Origin: RPQJ01 sp963754125
GTDB lineage: Bacteria; Pseudomonadota; Gammaproteobacteria; Steroidobacterales; Steroidobacteraceae
Assembly (NCBI GenBank): GCA_963754125.1
Contig: CAVWEX010000001.1
Span: 744,001-808,000 of the forward strand
Direction: 5' to 3'
Length of the DNA stretch: 64,000 nt
The position numbers and the translations under genes were made by a program. This document shows, piece after piece, positions 36,344-46,165 of the stretch. Under the pieces are notes generated by a model. It made no database searches. It was not told where the DNA came from and saw nothing but the letters and a program-made list of their open reading frames with translations. The first letter of the stretch is position 1. Each line of letters starts with the position of its first letter.

Positions 36344-38123
36344 CTAGAACAGGGACCCCGACGAGAGCCGACTGGGCTCGGACACGGGAATGAACGCCTG
36401 AACAGCCACTGCCCGTGCATCCGCGTCGATCAATGTCCAGCCTGGGCAGGTAGACCCTGTGCACGCTGTCTTGCCATCCCATCGCCAGATGTTCCCGCCA
36501 ACGTGCATCTGGAACAGCGTGTCACCACCCGCAGCAATCTGGGTGGAACGCGTGTTTGCGTCGATCAGCGACCAGCCGGTGCAGGCGCCATCCACTACAG
36601 GCCGTGTGCCCGTCCCACACCCACAGCTGCCCCGTGCCTTGGCGGGCAAACAGCTTGGTCCCGGTCGCGGCGATCGTCTTGATGCGCGGGTCGTTGTCGA
36701 CAAGCATCCAACCCGGACAGGCTGCTGGCGTGCAAACGCTGCTACCGTCCCACTGCCACAGTCGGCCATCGAGCTGGAGTTGAAAGAGCCTTTCGTCGGC
36801 GACCGCGATCTGAACCGACCGAGTATTCGAGTCAATCAACGACCACCCGGGGCAGCCGGTCTTGCTGCAAGGCGTGAGGCCATTCCAGGCCCATATCTGT
36901 CCGGTCTTCTGCCGGGCGAACAGTCTGCTTCCACTTGCCACGATTCCCCCGATGCGCGGGTCGTTGTCGATGAGTGTCCAACCCGCGCAGGCCGAGGACG
37001 TGCAGACGGTCCTCCCGTCCCATTGCCATATTTTCCCGTCGCCGTGAAGCTGGAAGACGCTATCGCCTGCAGCCGCGATCTGAACTGACCGGGTGTTGGA
37101 GTCGATCAACGACCAACCTGAGCACGCGCCTTCACTGCATGCCGTGTGCCCATCCCAGACCCAGATCTGACCGGTGGCTTGACGAATGAACAACCTGCTA
37201 TCGCTCGCAGCGATGTTCGCAATCCGAGTGTCGCTGTTGATCAGCTGCCAGCCCGGGCAACTGTTTCCACTGCAGGCGCGCCCGGTGAATCGCCAGACCT
37301 CACCATTTCCGAGCAGGATGACCGCCGACGGCGAGAAGTGCGTCCTGGTTCCATAGATCGATCGAACCCCCAGTATGTCGACATCGGTCAATCGACCCTG
37401 GTTGTTGCCGTCCGCATTGCAGTAGTTCATGACCGAATTGCGGTCAAAGGCCGTGACCGGTTCCGCGTCATCGTCGATGCCGATCGTGTCGCAATGGGCG
37501 GGACCTTCGACATTGCCGGGCAGATCCTGTTCATGCACGAAGCCCAGCACGTGACCGAATTCGTGCACTCCCACGTATTCAACCCGTTGCACGTCTGCCG
37601 TTCCGTCGGGATTGAAGCTCAAGTTCACGTTCGGTGCATCGCCCGAAGTCGAGACGGCGGTCATGCCCAGCGCGGCGGCACCGCCCGCACCCGAGTTCTT
37701 GGCACCTTGGACATCAATACCGACTCGGACCAGTTTCTCCTCTCCCTCAGTCGGGCAATCACCCCAGCCGACAAAATCTACAGCCGCATAGTATTGCCAG
37801 GTGTCGGTGACGCTTTGCTGAACAATCTGCTTTTCCCGCGCGAACCCGGAGGTGGCCCAGCACACGGGCACTGTGTTGTCGTTGTTGGTCCACAGGTCTA
37901 CCGTCGTGTCCACGCCCAGTGGTTGCTGACTCGTGCCAACGGGTTCCTGTTCATCCTGCGCACGAGCGATGTCGTACATCAGTGTCGACGATACAAGCGC
38001 CGTAACGCACACGCTCAACGCACCCAGCGCTGCGCCGATGATTGAGCGGACGCGGTTCCCTGCGTGCTGTCCTTCTGAGTCGTCGCGCGGTCGACCGGAT
38101 TCAATCCCCCTCTCGTGTGGCAT
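36344..38123 (-). pseudogene. metzincin metalloprotease with seven Cys-paired repeats, one frameshift
   Basis: An exported zinc protease. After a hydrophobic signal (IIGAALGALSVCVTALVSST), the catalytic domain carries HEFGHVLGFVHE (187-198, the HExxHxxGxxHE zinc site) and the Met-turn SVMNY. The C-terminal half is seven repeats of about 46 residues, each with a GxIWxWDG core, a two-cysteine loop and CxGWxLIDxNTR, a likely small propeller or binding array. One extra base near 36592 breaks the sixth repeat; removing it restores HTACSDGACTGWSLIDANTR and the seventh repeat. Start ATG 38123 follows GGGAGA. Substrate unknown. Confidence 0.75.
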
Positions 38124-38350
38124 CTTTATCTCCCAGGCTTGCGGGGGTCCTGGCGGACCCTGCCTTATGTAAAGCAAGTTCCGTGCCTCGGCATTTTTCT
38201 TCAACGTTATCAGCGCCCGCTTTTCCCGCGTGGATCGCTGGCGCGGTTACTGCATCGCGTTATGTAAAGAATGCCGTCGGTTCCTGGCGGCACCCGTCGC
38301 AGTGTTACGAGCTTCGCGTGTCCAACGCGGGTCGCGGCCTACGGGCTGGA

Positions 38351-38729
38351 TCAGGCGCTCTGCCGGTCGGCCGCATCCAACTCGGTCATCTCCGCCTCGG
38401 TGAAGACCCGCGAGCGGGTGTGAAACGCCTTGCCTTCCGGGCCTTCAAGCGAAAAGGTGCCGCCGTGGCCGTCGATCACGTCGATGATCAACTGCGTGTG
38501 CCGCCAGTACTCGTACTGAGCCTTGCCGATGTAGAACGGGCAGCCGCCAATATCGCCGAGGTACACGTCGCCCGCACCGATCGTGAGCTCGCCGATCAGG
38601 TAGCAGTTCGCGGCACTGTTGTCGCAGCAGCCACCCGACTGGTGGAACATCAGGCCGGGGCCGTGCTTGCGTCTTCAGCAGTTCGATGAGGTCAACAGCG
38701 GCCGGGGTGGCAATGACCTTCTGCACCAT
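38351..38729 (-). pseudogene. DUF779 family protein, one frameshift
   Basis: DUF779 proteins are small partners of ExaC-type aldehyde dehydrogenases and are usually encoded beside them, as here (2 bases after the exaC stop). The N-terminus MVQKVIATPAAVDLIELLKT is followed, after removal of one extra base near 38669, by KHGPGLMFHQSGGCCDNS, GDVYLGDIGGCPFYIGKAQY and EYWRHTQLIIDVIDGHGG, the full conserved core. Repaired length is about 125 residues. The C-C pair in SGGCCDN is a possible metal or redox site. Confidence 0.8.
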
Positions 38730-38731
38730 GA

Positions 38732-40252
38732 TCAGAAGAAGCCCAGCTTGCTCTCGCTGTAGCTGACCAGCAGGTTCTTGGTCTGCTGGTAATGGTCGAG
38801 CATCATCTTGTGGGTCTCGCGGCCGATGCCGGACTCCTTGTAACCGCCGAACGCGGCGTGCGCCGGATAGGCGTGATAACAGTTCGTCCAGACGCGGCCG
38901 GCCTTGATCGCGCGGCCCATGCGGTAGGCCACGTTGCCGTTGCGGCTCCAGACGCCCGCGCCGAGGCCGTACAGCGTGTCGTTGGCGATCGCCAGCGCCT
39001 CGGCTTCGTCCTTGAACGTGGTGACGGCCAGGACCGGACCGAAGATCTCCTCCTGGAAGATGCGCATCTTGTTGTGGCCCTTGAAGAGTGTCGGCTGCAC
39101 GTAGTAACCACCGGCGAGCTCGCCGGCCAGCTGGGACTGCGCGCCGCCGATGAGCACCTGCGCACCTTCCTGCCTGCCAAGGTCCAGATAGGAGAGGATC
39201 TTGGTGAGTTGCTCCTTGGAAGCCTGGGCACCCATCATCGTGTCGGTGTCGAGCGGGTTGCCCTGCTTGATGGCGGCCACGCGCGCCAACACCCGCTCCA
39301 TGAACTTGTCGTAGACGGACTCCTGGATCAGCGCCCGGCTCGGGCAGGTGCAGACCTCGCCCTGGTTGAACGCGAACAACACCAGGCCCTCGATGGCCTT
39401 GTCGAGGAAGCCGTCGTCTTTGTCCATCACGTCGGCAAAGAAGACATTGGGCGACTTGCCGCCCAGTTCCAGCGTGGCGGGAATCAGGTTGTTGGCCGCG
39501 GCCTGCGCGATCACGCGGCCGGTGGTGGTGGAGCCGGTGAAGGCGATCTTGGCGATGCGCTTGCTCTGGGCCAGCGGAAGGCCGGCTTCGCGGCCATAGC
39601 CGTTCACGATGTTGAGCACGCCAGGCGGCACCAGGTCGGCGATCAGCCCGGCCAGTACCAGGATGCTGATCGGCGTGGACTCGGCAGGCTTCAGCACCAC
39701 GCAGTTACCCGCGCCCAGCGCCGGGGCCAGCTTCCACGCCGCCATGAGGATCGGGAAGTTCCACGGAATGATCTGGCCGACCACGCCCAGCGGTTCGTGG
39801 AGGTGGTAGGCGACCGTGGTCTCGTCAATCTCGCTGATGCTGCCTTCCTGCGCGCGCACGCAGCCCGCGAAATAGCGGAAGTGGTCGACGGTCAGCGGAA
39901 TGTCGGCATTGAGCGTTTCGCGGATCGGCTTGCCGTTGTCCACGGTCTCGACGTAGGCGAGCAGCTCGAGGTTGGCTTCGATCCGGTCGGCGATCTTCAG
40001 CAGCACGTTGGCGCGCTCGGCCGGAGGCGTCTTGCCCCACTTGTCGGCGGCGGCGTGTGCGGCATCGAGCGCGAGGTCGATGTCCTCCGCGCTCGAGCGC
40101 GCGACCTTCGTGTAGACCTTGCCGCTGATGGGCGTGACGACGTCGAAGTACTGGCCCTTGGCCGGGGCCACCCACTTTCCACCGATGAAGTTGTCGTACT
40201 GGGACCTGTAGGCGAACTTGGCGCCGGGGGTGCCGGGAGCTGCGTAGAGCAT
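38732..40252 (-). CDS. exaC: NAD-dependent aldehyde dehydrogenase, ExaC type
   Basis: Oxidises acetaldehyde and other short aldehydes to the acid with NAD, typically after a quinoprotein or other alcohol dehydrogenase. 506 residues, full length. Catalytic features are the general-base Glu in ATLELGGKSPN and the nucleophile Cys301 in NQGEVCTCPSR; NAD-binding elements include IIPWNFPILMAAWK and FTGSTTTGR. Start ATG 40252 follows GAGGGACACGAC. The DUF779 gene follows immediately, the standard arrangement for this enzyme. Confidence 0.92.
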   Translation of the reverse strand: MLYAAPGTPGAKFAYRSQYDNFIGGKWVAPAKGQYFDVVTPISGKVYTKVARSSAEDIDLALDAAHAAADKWGKTPPAERANVLLKIADRIEANLELLAYVETVDNGKPIRETLNADIPLTVDHFRYFAGCVRAQEGSISEIDETTVAYHLHEPLGVVGQIIPWNFPILMAAWKLAPALGAGNCVVLKPAESTPISILVLAGLIADLVPPGVLNIVNGYGREAGLPLAQSKRIAKIAFTGSTTTGRVIAQAAANNLIPATLELGGKSPNVFFADVMDKDDGFLDKAIEGLVLFAFNQGEVCTCPSRALIQESVYDKFMERVLARVAAIKQGNPLDTDTMMGAQASKEQLTKILSYLDLGRQEGAQVLIGGAQSQLAGELAGGYYVQPTLFKGHNKMRIFQEEIFGPVLAVTTFKDEAEALAIANDTLYGLGAGVWSRNGNVAYRMGRAIKAGRVWTNCYHAYPAHAAFGGYKESGIGRETHKMMLDHYQQTKNLLVSYSESKLGFF

Positions 40253-40430
40253 GTCGTGTCCCTCTGATGGATTGGCGATGCGGATCGCCGCGGTCGCCGC
40301 TGATCCTACACCCGGCTGGCGGCGCCGGACGCGCGCTCGTCGACGTCCTTCGCTGCAGTGCAGCGCGCGAAGCGTTACTGCCCGTTACGGTAACAACCGA
40401 GGAGCTGAGGCAAGGGCGTTAAGAGGGCCC

Positions 40431-40925
40431 TTACTTTTTGAACCACAGCGCGAGTGAGAAGGCCATTATGGCCGTCGCTACTTTGCAGGCCATGGAGATC
40501 GCTGAAAGTACGGCGAAAGTCTGTGCCTCGATCACAAACATCGGCGGGTTCATGTCTTTGCCGATCGCTACAGAACCGTCGATCAAGGCGGTCGTCAACG
40601 CTGAAGCCAGCGTCCCCAGGACGAGCAAACCGATCGGCGTACTGAGCTGGGAGAACCTGTATGCCCAAACAGAGACTTGCTTCGCTGTCGCGTCGACTCT
40701 CTCCCCATAGCTCAGCTTCAACTGGCCGGGCTGCAGGTAAATTTCTCTTCCGTCGGCGCCCGCACGCGGAGTCTTACTCACCTCAAAGACACCGCGCCGT
40801 GAATTGTCTGAAACAAGCACTATGGACAGATACTTTGGCGACTTGAATGGCGGGTCAAACTGGGGATTCGATGGCAGCGTCACGGCAGCCGTCTCCCCAC
40901 GAGCGAAAGCGATGACGCTCGTCAT
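40431..40925 (-). CDS. membrane protein of unknown function
   Basis: 164 residues. The first 85 or so are soluble and beta-rich (KYLSIVLVSDNSRRGVFEVS); then two or three hydrophobic helices (PIGLLVLGTLASALTTALI, FAVLSAISMACKVATAIMAF) reach the C-terminal WFKK. It begins two bases after the stop of the Cys-rich gene upstream, so both should be translated from one message. I do not recognise the family. The cluster 40.4-43.0 kb has visibly lower GC than its surroundings. Confidence 0.6.
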   Translation of the reverse strand: MTSVIAFARGETAAVTLPSNPQFDPPFKSPKYLSIVLVSDNSRRGVFEVSKTPRAGADGREIYLQPGQLKLSYGERVDATAKQVSVWAYRFSQLSTPIGLLVLGTLASALTTALIDGSVAIGKDMNPPMFVIEAQTFAVLSAISMACKVATAIMAFSLALWFKK

Positions 40926-40927
40926 GT

Positions 40928-41506
40928 TTATCGACGCACCAGAAGCGCGTCCGCGACCGGCTGCAGTTGTGGGATCATTTCAGCAAGAGGAAGGCTAAGC
41001 TTGGTCGCGATTGCAACCGCGGCGCCCATCAAGACGCGAGCGCGCTCCAATTCGGCACCGGCATACACACGCAACTCCCGGGGCAAATCCGAGCGGCTCA
41101 GCGCCCGAGCTATATAGTCGGCATCGGCGCGAACGGATGCCCAACGCTGCTCGTCATAGTCATCGATGACGTCTCGCGGGTCATCAATTCCAGCTGCCCA
41201 TTGCACGTACCCGACGGTGGTTGCTGGTTCGGGCTTTCTTTCGCCGTCAGGTGGCGCTGTTTTGCCGTCAGGGCTCCGCGGGGGAATCCTTGGCGGGGCA
41301 GTAGGAACTTGCCTGGTCGAAGCGGCCGCCAACAAGTTAGCGAGGCAAATACCGCAAAGATAAGCGGGCTGTCCTCCGTCGCGCTGCCCGTGCCCTAAAC
41401 ACGCCAACACTCCGCACAGCTTGCAAGCACCAACGGCATCGCCAGCACTGGTATCTGGCAACGTGTCATGACTGCCTTTCTCACACAGGTAGCAACTTGC
41501 AGTCAC
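40928..41506 (-). CDS. Cys-rich (zinc-finger-like) protein of unknown function
   Basis: 192 residues. The N-terminal 60 carry CYLC, CKLC, CLGHG and CGIC pairs (MTASCYLCEKGSHD, ACKLCGVLACLGHG, AYLCGICLANLL), consistent with one or two zinc ribbons. A Pro-rich linker (PTAPPRIPPRSPDGK) leads to a helical C-terminal domain (RADADYIARALSRSDLPREL). It is coupled to the membrane-protein gene downstream and follows the lipoprotein hydrolase gene by 136 bases. Function not known. Confidence 0.65.
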   Translation of the reverse strand: MTASCYLCEKGSHDTLPDTSAGDAVGACKLCGVLACLGHGQRDGGQPAYLCGICLANLLAAASTRQVPTAPPRIPPRSPDGKTAPPDGERKPEPATTVGYVQWAAGIDDPRDVIDDYDEQRWASVRADADYIARALSRSDLPRELRVYAGAELERARVLMGAAVAIATKLSLPLAEMIPQLQPVADALLVRR

Positions 41507-41642
41507 CAGTAGCCTCCCGGAGAAACGGGAACGCTAAAAGATCTTACAACTGCCACGAGGGAGTTCGCTATGTCGACGTCCCCCCGCTTTCAGTAGCCGG
41601 ATGCGGGCCAGGTCAGGACTACGGTCGCCGGAAGCGATGGAG

Positions 41643-42971
41643 TTAGCGGCAGTCGATCGGCTTTGCGCTCCCGAGCAACATCCGTTTTCCCTCGACTATC
41701 GCCACGTAGTCGTTCAAGAACGTACCGAGCGCTTCCTTGAAGATGCCCGAGTGCTTAATCACGAGCCGACCGCTTGCATATGCCACCAGAAGAGGGCTGA
41801 AGGCCTGATTCCGCTCGGCTATTGGCGACAGTTCCACGCCCACCGTGTCGCCCTTTTTCAGATCAACGACCAGCACGGGAATCTCGGTCAAGTCAAAGGC
41901 AATGATTTGGCAAGGCGCATCTGTGTACCAATTCGCGTCGAATCGTCGGCCCACCGTGGCCTCCTCCGATAGCATGTTGACGTAGTGCGTGCGTTGCGGC
42001 TCGTACTCTCCCAGTGCCTGCAACTGCATCAGATCCGCACCCTCCCGGAACCTTCCCTTGATGAAAGCCCCGGTCGCTCTCGCCATTGGGAAGAAAACCT
42101 TGCGAGCAAAATCATTCTCCGCCGACAAAGTGAGGAGCAGTGGCGTCTGGCTACGGTCGTACTCCAATTCCCCTTGCAGTCGATGAAGGCGCTCGTACTG
42201 CGACGCCTCGAGAGCCGGATTGATGAGAACGACGATGTCTCCAAACCCCGATAGAGGAGCCGGCGCCTGCCCGACCGATGGATTCTTCCGCGACGCAACC
42301 GCCGCTTCGAGATTCTGCTCGAGCGTGGCGGCGACTGCCTTAAAGAGGACCTGACCACCGAGGCTGTGTCCGAAGCTTGCCATCCCCATGAACAGTCTGG
42401 TCTGTCCATTTTCCCGTGCATCGCTTCGAGCCTGATAGATCTCGTTGAGCTCCAACAAGAAGCTGCGTAGATCGCCTTGTCCAACTCTTTCTGCAGCGGC
42501 CTTACGTCCCCAAATAGTGGCGTAGTCAAGTGGCATCGGAAGCGACTTGCCACGCCAACCGACGTACACACCGATGACTTTGATGTCTCCGTGCCCCGTC
42601 AGATTCAGCCGGGACTGCCTGTACACGCCTGGCACGGCCTGATCGTTGTCGTCGAGCCTTTTGCGAGTCCACTCCAGTGACTTGGCGAAGTCCCGTGCAT
42701 TCGCATCGCTTCTATCGGCGTTGTGGTGCCAACCGTGAATGAACAATACGACGACCGTATTTGTCGCCTGGGACTGCGTCGCTATCTCCTCAAGTGCCCT
42801 GTTGGCGACCGTTGGATCCCAGAACTTGCCGTCGTCATCCACTTGGAGGACAAAGTCGAGCGGTTCTTGAAATGGTCCGCCGGCCTGGTCAAAGCTCTTG
42901 TGCCCGTAGCTACAAGCCGAAAGCACCATACTTACCGCCACAACGACTGCCGATCGGAGGTGTCGGGTCAT
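41643..42971 (-). CDS. lipoprotein alpha/beta hydrolase
   Basis: 442 residues with a lipoprotein signal (AVVVAVSMVLSACSYGHK). An alpha/beta-hydrolase core follows: the oxyanion-loop text VVVLFIHGWHHNA near residue 75 and the nucleophile elbow FGHSLGGQVLF, with Ser as nucleophile. The text recalls the exported hydrolases grouped with DUF900-type esterases, but no substrate is evident. Its GC is lower than that of the flanking genes. The Cys-rich and membrane proteins downstream on the same strand may belong with it. Confidence 0.75.
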   Translation of the reverse strand: MTRHLRSAVVVAVSMVLSACSYGHKSFDQAGGPFQEPLDFVLQVDDDGKFWDPTVANRALEEIATQSQATNTVVVLFIHGWHHNADRSDANARDFAKSLEWTRKRLDDNDQAVPGVYRQSRLNLTGHGDIKVIGVYVGWRGKSLPMPLDYATIWGRKAAAERVGQGDLRSFLLELNEIYQARSDARENGQTRLFMGMASFGHSLGGQVLFKAVAATLEQNLEAAVASRKNPSVGQAPAPLSGFGDIVVLINPALEASQYERLHRLQGELEYDRSQTPLLLTLSAENDFARKVFFPMARATGAFIKGRFREGADLMQLQALGEYEPQRTHYVNMLSEEATVGRRFDANWYTDAPCQIIAFDLTEIPVLVVDLKKGDTVGVELSPIAERNQAFSPLLVAYASGRLVIKHSGIFKEALGTFLNDYVAIVEGKRMLLGSAKPIDCR

Positions 42972-43209
42972 TTGGAATTACCTCGCCACGCGCCGCCATC
43001 AGACCCCTACGCTTCCTGCCGTGAGTGCTGGCAAAGAATGCCGTGTGATCAGTCGACCACGACGCACCGCAGCAATTCATCAGTGGAGATCGAAGCCGCC
43101 GTATGAATCGTTCCGAGCGTGCGGCCGCCTTGGTGAAAAGCCGGGCGTCGGGATTGCGAAGGCGATGGACGAGCAGGTCCAGACGTCCTGGCCGTTCTGC
43201 TGCTACCGC

Positions 43210-43409
43210 TTGATGTACTCTCGTCCGTGTCGGTTCTCCGCTCAGCGAGAACTCGAAGAGACTTCAGTTCCTTCACACGCCGGTCGGGCTTCTCGCCCGC
43301 CAGGGTACGCCTGGAGGTCGTGCAGAAACACGCCGGCACGATCGGATGAGCCTACTCGCACGCGGTGCCCGCCGGCTTCGGCTCGACAGCCGCACTTCTC
43401 GAAGTTCAT
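43210..43409 (-). other. possible decayed small gene
   Basis: In the 530-base gap 42972-43502 the minus strand shows MNFEKCGCRAEAGGHRVRVG and SSDRAGVFLHDLQAY from ATG 43409, then in another frame LAGEKPDRRVKELKSLRVLA and a likely end DEYIKR. Joined, this would be a protein of about 65 residues with two frame breaks. I do not know the family, and the reading is uncertain. Nothing else is apparent in the gap. Confidence 0.25.
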
Positions 43410-43502
43410 CTCGGGCCCCCTGCGAATGCAGTCGAACTTCCGGGGTCCCGGCATTCTCTGCGCGCTGCGGGCTGAGAATCCGGGACCACCGCGGCCTGAG
43501 GC

Positions 43503-44568
43503 TCAGAAGCTGATCTTGAGAATGCGTCCGTCGGTGCCCACGAGCCATCCGGCCTTCGGGCTCGCGAACGCCACGGCCCAGTAGCCCGTCACGCCAGGCA
43601 AGCTGTACCAGGTGCTGCCCTCGTCGGGAGTCCAGGCAGCCCCGCCGGCGTTGGCCGTGATCACGACCGTGCGGCTGCCGTTGCCTGCCCCTTGCGCATA
43701 GGCCAGTCCGAAGATGGCACCGGTCACGGGCGGCGCGTTGGTGAGCGTCCACGTGGCGCCGCCATCGGACGACGTGGCTGTCGCTGCGTTGTTGGGAAAG
43801 GCCGGGTCGAGGTCGCCGCCGCCGACGATGCCGTTACGCGGCGTGCGGAAGGCCACCGTGAAGGCACCCGCGCTCGGCGAACTTACCAGCGGCGTGTCGT
43901 ACGCCTCCCAGGTATCGCCGCCGTCCCTCGTCGCAAGCACTCTCGCGGTCGTGGAAGCACCGGTCGCGATCCAGGCGCTCTGCCCACCGCGCGTGGCCAC
44001 GCACGTGCCGCTGGCGGCGAACGACCCTTCTCCCGGCAACGCCGGCGGCATGTTGGCGCTGATGTCCTGCCAGTTCACGCCATCGGTGATGCGCAGATCG
44101 GGGAACACCCCATCGACCGAGTCGCTGTGCGAGATGCCACGGTTCGGCGTCCAGAACGCGAAGCAATCGTAGAACGCCGCCGGGTTCTGGTTCTGGAACT
44201 GCATGGTCCAGGACGCGCCGCCATCGACCGTCTTGTAGATGCGGAAGTCCGTCGCGATTGTCGCCAATCGACTGGAGATACGCGACTTTGGCGCTCACGC
44301 CCTCGACGTCGCGGAACTGCAGCATCTCGGCTCCCGGCACCACGCCGGCCCGCCACGTGTTACCGCCATCGGTGGTCACGACGAAAGTGCCGAAGCGCCC
44401 GGACGCCCAGACCACCTGCGGATTCACCGGGCTGACCGCAATCAGTCCGCTCGTCGTGCCGCTGCTCTGCGGCGTCAAGGTGGGTTGAGCGGTCGTCGAC
44501 TTCCCGGGCGCGCCCAGCGCCGCAATCGGAGCCGCGACCAGGAACATCACCAGCGAACGTCTGAGCAT
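43503..44568 (-). pseudogene. exported BNR/YCF48-like propeller protein, one frameshift
   Basis: Signal peptide (RRSLVMFLVAAPIAALGAPG), then repeated propeller blades with the sialidase-type Asp-box text TTDGGNTWRAG, TVDGGASWTM, TRDGGDTWEAYD, SSDGGATWTLT and PDEGSTWYSLPG, ending GWLVGTDGRILKISF. An extra base near 44256 breaks the frame after LQSIGDN; removing it continues with ATDFRIYKTVDGG and gives one protein of about 355 residues. Start ATG 44568 lies behind a GGGGG ribosome site. Proteins like this are either glycosidase-like or assembly factors; no function is assigned. Confidence 0.75.
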
Positions 44569-44796
44569 GACAGTACCCCCTTGAATGTATGGGGGGAGTA
44601 TTCGCCCCGGTGCCAGGGGCGTCAAACGCGCGATGTTCCTGTCCACCGCCATCACCATCATCCGCGACATGGCCGCCGACCCTCAACCCAAGCGTGTATG
44701 GTGGTGAAGTCTCGGCCCTTAAGCCGGGTCGGCTTTCCAGTGGCCCTGTCGCGATCGCTGGAGGGCCAAACCACAAGCAATTCGCAGGGAGACACG

Positions 44797-45264
44797 ATGC
44801 AGTCGTCCACTACTTGGTCATCGAGCCTGTTGCTGTGCGTGGCGGCCTTCCTCGCTGCAGGACCACCGCCGGCCGCTCAGGCCGATCCGGCGATTCCGGA
44901 TCCTTGCAAGCTGGTCACGGCGGCTGAAATCCAGCAGCTGGTCGGTCCGCTCAAGGCCGCCCCCAAGCAGGGCGACATCGCGTCCGGTGATGTGTCCTGC
45001 GAATACGCCCCCGCCACGGGGCCGGCCTGGATCGAGGTCAGGCTGCAGGAAGGCGAACTCAGCTACTGGAGAAAGAGGAACGGCCGCCCAGACGCCATGT
45101 CGCTCCCGGAACTCGGCAAGGACGCGTTCGTGAACCCTGACTCGGACGGGTCGGCGGACTTGTATGCAAGAAAGGGCAACCTGGTGCTGCGGGTCAGCCT
45201 GCCGACGGGACCCACGGCCGTCGATATGGCCAAGGCGATCGCAAAGAAGGCCCTGGCTAAGTAG
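44797..45264 (+). CDS. exported protein, DUF3558-like
   Basis: 155 residues: signal peptide (SSLLLCVAAFLAAGPPPAAQ), then DPCKLVTAAEIQQLVG, the family-like start shared with the gene at 54415, and a second Cys (DVSCEYAPATGP) that could pair with the first. The C-terminal part is amphipathic (VLRVSLPTGPTAVDMAKAIA). Start ATG 44797 follows CAGGGAGA. Function unknown. Confidence 0.7.
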   Translation: MQSSTTWSSSLLLCVAAFLAAGPPPAAQADPAIPDPCKLVTAAEIQQLVGPLKAAPKQGDIASGDVSCEYAPATGPAWIEVRLQEGELSYWRKRNGRPDAMSLPELGKDAFVNPDSDGSADLYARKGNLVLRVSLPTGPTAVDMAKAIAKKALAK

Positions 45265-45343
45265 ACGCTTCTGGACGGAGCTTCACCGTCGAGACCGGCA
45301 AGGGTACGGCTCGCACGTGGTGAAGCATCGATTCGGAGGATCG

Positions 45344-45970
45344 ATGATAACTGCGACCGCGGTTTTGGCGTTGGATCTGGTCGGCACGTTTGCGTTCGCG
45401 ATCAGCGGCGCTACATTGGGCGTACGCAAGCAACTCGACCTGTTCGGCGTGCTCGTACTCGCGTTCGCCGCGGCAACTGCCGGTGGCATCGCCCGCGACG
45501 CGCTGATTGGTGCCGCCCCGCCGGCCGCGCTCGCGGACTGGCGATATCTGGCGGTGTCGATCTTCGCTGGATTGATCACGTTCTACGGGTACCGGAGCGT
45601 GGAGCGGCTTAGTCACCCGGTGCAGTTGTTCGATGCGGTCGGTCTCGGCCTGTTCGCCGTTACAGGCGCCGAGAAAGCACTCGCCTTCGGCCTGGGCCCC
45701 AGCGGTGCCGTGCTGCTCGGCATGCTGTCCGGCATCGGCGGTGGCATCGCTCGCGATCTGCTCGTGGCTGAAATACCCAATGTGCTTCGGCGCGAGTTCT
45801 ACGCCGTCGCCGCGTTGCTTGGCGCGATGTGCGTCGTGGCCGGTCATGCACTGGGTCTCCCGGCGACGCCTACGGCAGTCGTTGGCGCGCTGACCTGCTT
45901 CGTACTGCGGTACCTCGCGATCCGCCGCAACTGGCAACTGCCAGTAGCCAGTTCGCGTCACGATCGCTGA
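45344..45970 (+). CDS. TRIC-type cation channel, YadS/UPF0126 family
   Basis: 208 residues, seven predicted membrane helices in two similar halves, each with the family's Gly-rich text: TAGGIARDALIG in the first and GIGGGIARDLLVAEIP in the second. Bacterial relatives form trimeric potassium- or cation-conducting channels in the inner membrane. Start ATG 45344 has GGAGG four bases upstream. It stands alone, 79 bases after the DUF3558-like gene. Confidence 0.88.
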   Translation: MITATAVLALDLVGTFAFAISGATLGVRKQLDLFGVLVLAFAAATAGGIARDALIGAAPPAALADWRYLAVSIFAGLITFYGYRSVERLSHPVQLFDAVGLGLFAVTGAEKALAFGLGPSGAVLLGMLSGIGGGIARDLLVAEIPNVLRREFYAVAALLGAMCVVAGHALGLPATPTAVVGALTCFVLRYLAIRRNWQLPVASSRHDR

Positions 45971-46165
45971 TCGATCGGCCAGGTCCCCCAACTTCCCTAA
46001 GACGACTTCCCGCGTCGAAGGACCCGGACGGCCCCGCTGTACGCCATGCAGTTCATCTTGTTGCACCGCCACTTGATGAGTTGAGAATCGTCGGCGTACA
46101 AAGTCGGCGACGACCACACTGCTGACCCGTTGTTCGTGACTCGGCATGACTCAGGAGCCAGTGCG

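Noticed and set aside
36400..37320. Repeated DNA resembling a tandem array
   Set aside because: The repetition is coding: it is the seven protein repeats of the metzincin, not a CRISPR or satellite array.
38792..40267. 491-residue plus-strand open frame
   Set aside because: Antisense shadow of exaC, whose product is complete and conserved.
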